A stretch of DNA of 7,613 nucleotides. Source: Campylobacterales bacterium (lineage in GTDB: Bacteria; Campylobacterota; Campylobacteria; Campylobacterales; Thiovulaceae). Shown here one piece after another: positions 6,101 to 7,613 of this stretch. The stretch covers positions 1 through 7,613 of the forward strand of contig DTUW01000074.1 in NCBI GenBank assembly GCA_012963895.1. Direction: 5' to 3'. Within the stretch, counting starts at the first letter, position 1, and each line of letters starts with the position of its first letter. Both the position numbers and the translations under genes were made by a program. Below the pieces are notes generated by a model. It was not told the origin of the DNA. It saw nothing but the letters and a program-made list of their open reading frames with translations, and did not search any database.

Positions 6101-7613
6101 TCAAACCACAATGGCATTTACGACGAGGAGAGCGACCTCATCCATGTAAATATTTGGGATTACAATGTAACTGAATGTAATGGGTTGGATTGGAACGAGA
6201 TCAGAGACGAAACAGTATCACTATCTACATCTGGCGATATATGTCCGGGTGATGGAAATATTACAATGCACCAAATCTATTTTGGGAATAGTCATCTAGA
6301 AAACTTGGATTATAAATCTATCGAGTGTCAAGGGAGTGATTGGAATCTATCAAATCTCAAAAAGGTGGCGGTCAAGGTCCATAATATAGGTAGTGAGATA
6401 TGTCCAGATGGTGGAGTAACATATACATATCAGAGATGGCTAGGGGACATACATATAGAAAAATGGGATTACAATGTAACTGAATGTAATGGGATAGACT
6501 GGAACGAAACAATAGATAAACCTATTACAAAGATATTGGAGTATGGAGATAGTAGATGTCCAGAAGGTGGGAAACTTATCCAACATCGTAGATTTGCAGA
6601 TTTAGATAGAGATGGAGAGTTTGAAACTCATATAGAGAAATGGGATTACAATACGACTGAATGCAGAATATTGGATTACAACGATACAGAAGAGGAGATT
6701 ATTAAAGAACCTGCACCACAAAATATCTGTTCCAATGGTGGAAATATTGAAATCCATAAAAGATATGTCAAGAATAGCAGTGGTGAAAAGAGATATATAA
6801 ATAAATTCGAGTATATGTCTATCAAATGTAATGAATTGAGATATAGCGATACCAGAGATTTTCCAACTATTCACCTTTTAGAATATGGAGATAGTAGATG
6901 TCCAGAAGGTGGGAAACTTATCCAACATCAGCGATGGACAATAGATAAATATGGTCGAAAATTGGAACATATTGAAAACTGGGATTACAATTCAACATAT
7001 TGCGATGGGGTGGATTATAAGAATACTGTTGAGAAGAAAATAATTACAACTTGGCAATATGGAGAGAGTGAGATATGTCCAGATGGTGGAATATTTATTC
7101 AACATCAGAGATATATAGATTCCAATAGAAACGGGATATATGATAGCAATGACACTATACATATAGAGAAATGGGATTACAACTCTACTCATTGTTTTGA
7201 TTTGAAACTTAGTGATACAGTTGAGAAAAATGTAACTGTATCTATTTGGAACTTTGGAGATACAGATATTTGTCCAGAAGGTGGGCGAATTATCCAGCAC
7301 CAGAGATATATAGATTCCAATAAAAATGGAGTATATGACAGTAATGACACTATCCATGTAGCAAAATTGGATTACAACTCTACTCATTGTCAATGGATAG
7401 ATATTGCTGATACCCTTCAAGTAGATACCAACCAAACTCTACCAGTAGGTAACCCTCTCTGTCCAAATGGTGGAATATTGCAAAATGTAATTAGATACAT
7501 AGATAAAAATGGCAACGGTCAATATGATGAAGGGATAGATATTCATGTCTCGAAATTTGACCAAACATTGAAATATTGTTCAGTTGATGGCAAGATAGAT
7601 GCAACCAATCCTA
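3074..7613 (+). CDS. Giant cysteine-pair tandem-repeat lipoprotein, 3' end outside window
   Basis: Reading from ATG 3074 gives 1513 codons with no stop, running off the right edge. Residues 1-20 are a lipoprotein signal ending FFGC. Ser at +2 rather than Asp fits outer-membrane sorting. Residues 21-61 are a polar linker. Residues 64-228 match an N-terminal module I know from many large bacterial lipoproteins: VDTFVSGLPY (66-75), TTDTNGF (89-95), ITPTNL (123-128), LLLTLDEDRDASNGI (145-159) and VVSQEEAKLHI (206-216). From residue 238 there are 23 tandem repeats with starts 44-67 residues apart. Each opens with C-P-x-G-G (exact in 19) and closes with a second Cys, often followed by Asn-Gly. All 46 repeat cysteines pair by position and no others exist beyond the lipid Cys20, so disulfides are likely. 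Several repeats hold D-x-N-x-N-G-x-Y-D calcium-type loops. The layout recalls the repeated CPxGG...D.N.NG..D...VCNG domains of other bacterial surface proteins (I believe DUF7151-like, unchecked). Function is unknown; a surface stalk or adhesin is inference. Confidence 0.9.
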   Translation, partial: MNRVSRYLLPIFLFAIFFGCSDDGELPKDRFGHSSKNPTTNLAQNIDKEPEKIEEKINRDIKSVLVDTFVSGLPYVAIGEDRGVITEGTTDTNGFAEIPKGSVYIRYSFGSLVLGKVKANQVITPTNLFQYSNLDDKRVLFIVRLLLTLDEDRDASNGIQISSDIAQKVALFADQHNWTHFNKDRQEATNILNQLVEFLGFSTDRVVSQEEAKLHISNSMNRLEKETIIEKVQPNDICPDGGVKKVYRTDLSKDGNSLNQEYINYFCNSKGGDSGILYSKLDRGNDRCPDGGIKVHHYLGSSQFDEYRCNGDEVYKYNSFILYSIAPSNSNCQYPIRKEIQITKPNNIAVISGGTSYICADSDSNIELVQLVDSEYCPDGGVRVDYFGDSAKQQLMYSSYFCNQAIKDGIIPGKHNIEVVEANSSVCPEGGKEFRHSLDSDSNGELDTFYSEIECNKVSSRDLKSHSSIRVTKVLLNPQMSDYSKCPSGGYRLEKTIFQDGKIVAQWNDYNCSDIGSQVEDNISIHLLPASKYGTYVNKWCPNGGVKYIHKIYIDGVLKNTYYDINCSPLITFEQNETKYLNIGDPTCPHGGKIVIHKVIFNGDETNPSNYEYNTTHCNRVDTKNLIEKTQKVLINFGDSTCPYGGEQIIHKFYTKENKYLPDLDYTTTKCISLNFENLKEETHVVKTYQPGDPDSICPDGGVVKNHKYYIITKEGKKLYVPYIVKDGKKIYVPYWEFNTTHCNSIKYSDTIDIPEIIETNPEACPNGGKVVLHKRYTKLDRVHIPKWDYTETICNWSNHKETIDIFKIENLPVGNPVCPEGGKIVHHQIYDKYTNTHLSNLDYSETICNGLDFNRTVEKLEIINFEVGASPKCISSDGRFIQHYHYLDSDRNGKYSPYIDTVPIPQWDYNITQCNGIDYKETIEERDITKLDFGDEVCPYGGDKIVHKFYIVEDGVKQYLPQLEYSNIVCYGLDYNQTVERKISIPIPVKDKRCPYGGSFVQHQRYIDSNHNGIYDEESDLIHVNIWDYNVTECNGLDWNEIRDETVSLSTSGDICPGDGNITMHQIYFGNSHLENLDYKSIECQGSDWNLSNLKKVAVKVHNIGSEICPDGGVTYTYQRWLGDIHIEKWDYNVTECNGIDWNETIDKPITKILEYGDSRCPEGGKLIQHRRFADLDRDGEFETHIEKWDYNTTECRILDYNDTEEEIIKEPAPQNICSNGGNIEIHKRYVKNSSGEKRYINKFEYMSIKCNELRYSDTRDFPTIHLLEYGDSRCPEGGKLIQHQRWTIDKYGRKLEHIENWDYNSTYCDGVDYKNTVEKKIITTWQYGESEICPDGGIFIQHQRYIDSNRNGIYDSNDTIHIEKWDYNSTHCFDLKLSDTVEKNVTVSIWNFGDTDICPEGGRIIQHQRYIDSNKNGVYDSNDTIHVAKLDYNSTHCQWIDIADTLQVDTNQTLPVGNPLCPNGGILQNVIRYIDKNGNGQYDEGIDIHVSKFDQTLKYCSVDGKIDATNP
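3263..3757 (+). other. Conserved N-terminal lipoprotein module (residues 64-228)
   Basis: The first part (64-129) looks like a small beta-sandwich with the pattern VD-x-x-VSGL-x-Y ... G-x-T-D-x-x-G-F ... LG-x-V ... ITP-x-x-L. It continues with LL-x-x-LD-x-D-x-D-x-x-NGI (146-159) and a helical part ending in VVSQEEAKLHI-x-x-S (206-219). This order of motifs is familiar from large surface lipoproteins of Gammaproteobacteria and Campylobacterota, where it sits between the lipid anchor and variable C-terminal parts. The module has no cysteine. I have no established function for it; a spacer or folding cap next to the membrane is inference. Confidence 0.6.
6155..6184 (+). repeat. 30-base direct repeat, copy 1 (repeat 15)
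   Basis: The bases encoding WDYNVTECNG here are identical over 30 bases to 6464-6493 in repeat 17, including all third codon positions. This suggests recent copying within the gene. Confidence 0.85.
6464..6493 (+). repeat. 30-base direct repeat, copy 2 (repeat 17)
   Basis: Identical to 6155-6184, offset 309 bases (two repeat units). It encodes the WDYNVTECNG block around the closing cysteine 1138. Confidence 0.85.
6542..6586 (+). repeat. 45-base direct repeat, copy 1 (repeat 18)
   Basis: This block encodes YGDSRCPEGGKLIQH around opening cysteine 1162. It is identical base for base to 6884-6928, the longest exact repeat I found in the array. Confidence 0.85.
6884..6928 (+). repeat. 45-base direct repeat, copy 2 (repeat 20)
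   Basis: Identical to 6542-6586, offset 342 bases (two units). It encodes YGDSRCPEGGKLIQH around opening cysteine 1276. The intervening repeat 19 differs strongly (CSNGG), so the copy skipped one unit. Confidence 0.85.
7106..7195 (+). repeat. Near-duplicate unit, copy 1 (repeat 21)
   Basis: This stretch contains two 22-base blocks, 7106-7127 and 7174-7195, that recur exactly at 7301-7322 and 7369-7390. Both are offset 195 bases, exactly one unit of 65 codons. It encodes a calcium-type loop (Asp1349 to Asp1357) and the WDYNSTHC block. Confidence 0.85.
7301..7390 (+). repeat. Near-duplicate unit, copy 2 (repeat 22)
   Basis: This is the partner of 7106-7195, in register at 195 bases. It encodes the loop from Asp1414 to Asp1422 (DSNKNGVYD) and the LDYNSTHC block. 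Adjacent units this alike point to a recent tandem duplication. Confidence 0.85.

Larger units (their letters stand above)
3785..7579 (+). repeat. Array of 23 cysteine-paired protein repeats (mean about 56 residues, 167 bases)
   Basis: Opening cysteines are at residues 238, 288, 332, 377, 427, 486, 541, 588, 642, 698, 765, 819, 874, 939, 995, 1057, 1110, 1162, 1219, 1276, 1335, 1400 and 1463. Closing cysteines are at 267, 309, 359, 402, 455, 512, 567, 618, 671, 743, 795, 849, 915, 971, 1035, 1085, 1138, 1197, 1252, 1310, 1374, 1439 and 1502. The general order is C-P-x-G-G-x-x-I-x-H, a hairpin loop of variable length, then [WLYF]-[DE]-[YF]-N-x-T-x-C-N-G-[LI]-D, then T-[VI]-E-[EKR], then a linker often containing Gly-Asp or Gly-Glu. 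The WDYN or LDYN block is regular only from about repeat 8 on; the earliest repeats are much more divergent. The array continues toward or past the right edge. Confidence 0.9.

Noticed and set aside
3169..6874. Several minus-strand frames of 60-94 codons (for example 3169-3453, 3695-3964, 6602-6874)
   Set aside because: All are antisense to the continuous lipoprotein frame and show no recognisable domain. AT-rich repetitive coding DNA opens such frames by chance.
6992..7435. Minus-strand open frame of 147 codons
   Set aside because: It lies opposite the lipoprotein repeats. Its internal repetition mirrors them, and the plus frame has a signal peptide, motifs and paired cysteines. It is a shadow.
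3785..7579. CRISPR array or non-coding satellite
   Set aside because: The period of about 167 bases varies in steps of three, the units diverge at DNA level, and the frame stays open throughout, so the repeats are protein repeats.

Overview
This AT-rich window looks like a chromosomal piece of a flagellated bacterium, most likely a Campylobacterota (epsilonproteobacterial) species. That placement is an inference. It rests on the low-GC coding style, the dominance of AGA/AGG among arginine codons, tight gene spacing, a MotE-like motor protein directly before bioA, and a SpoIIE-type phosphatase with the 'DSIKYA..IQ.AILP' linker. No rRNA or tRNA was seen that would fix the taxonomy.

Layout, all on the plus strand. 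Bases 1-1161 encode a SpoIIE/PP2C-type serine/threonine phosphatase whose frame is still open at the left edge. Ten bases later comes an exported coiled-coil protein with a MotE / MgtE-N-like C-terminal domain (1172-1702). Its end overlaps by 14 bases the start of bioA (1689-2999), the biotin-pathway aminotransferase. The spacing suggests one transcript that mixes signalling, flagellar motor and vitamin synthesis functions.

After a 74-base gap with a candidate promoter and a small dyad, one huge reading frame fills the rest of the window. It runs from ATG 3074 to the right edge, 1513 codons without a stop, and continues outside. It encodes a lipoprotein: a 20-residue signal ending in a lipid-attachment cysteine, an N-terminal module common in large bacterial lipoproteins, then at least 23 tandem repeats of about 56 residues. 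Each repeat opens with a Cys-Pro-x-Gly-Gly motif (or a decayed form) and closes with a second cysteine. Seven repeats carry an EF-hand-like calcium-type loop between the cysteines. The 46 repeat cysteines, exactly two per repeat and none elsewhere except the lipid cysteine, point to a long disulfide-stapled, probably calcium-stiffened surface fibre or stalk.

The main item of interest is this giant repeat lipoprotein. Its later repeats resemble each other more and share identical DNA blocks of 22-45 bases, which indicates recent expansion or gene conversion. Its function is unknown; adhesin or surface stalk is inference.
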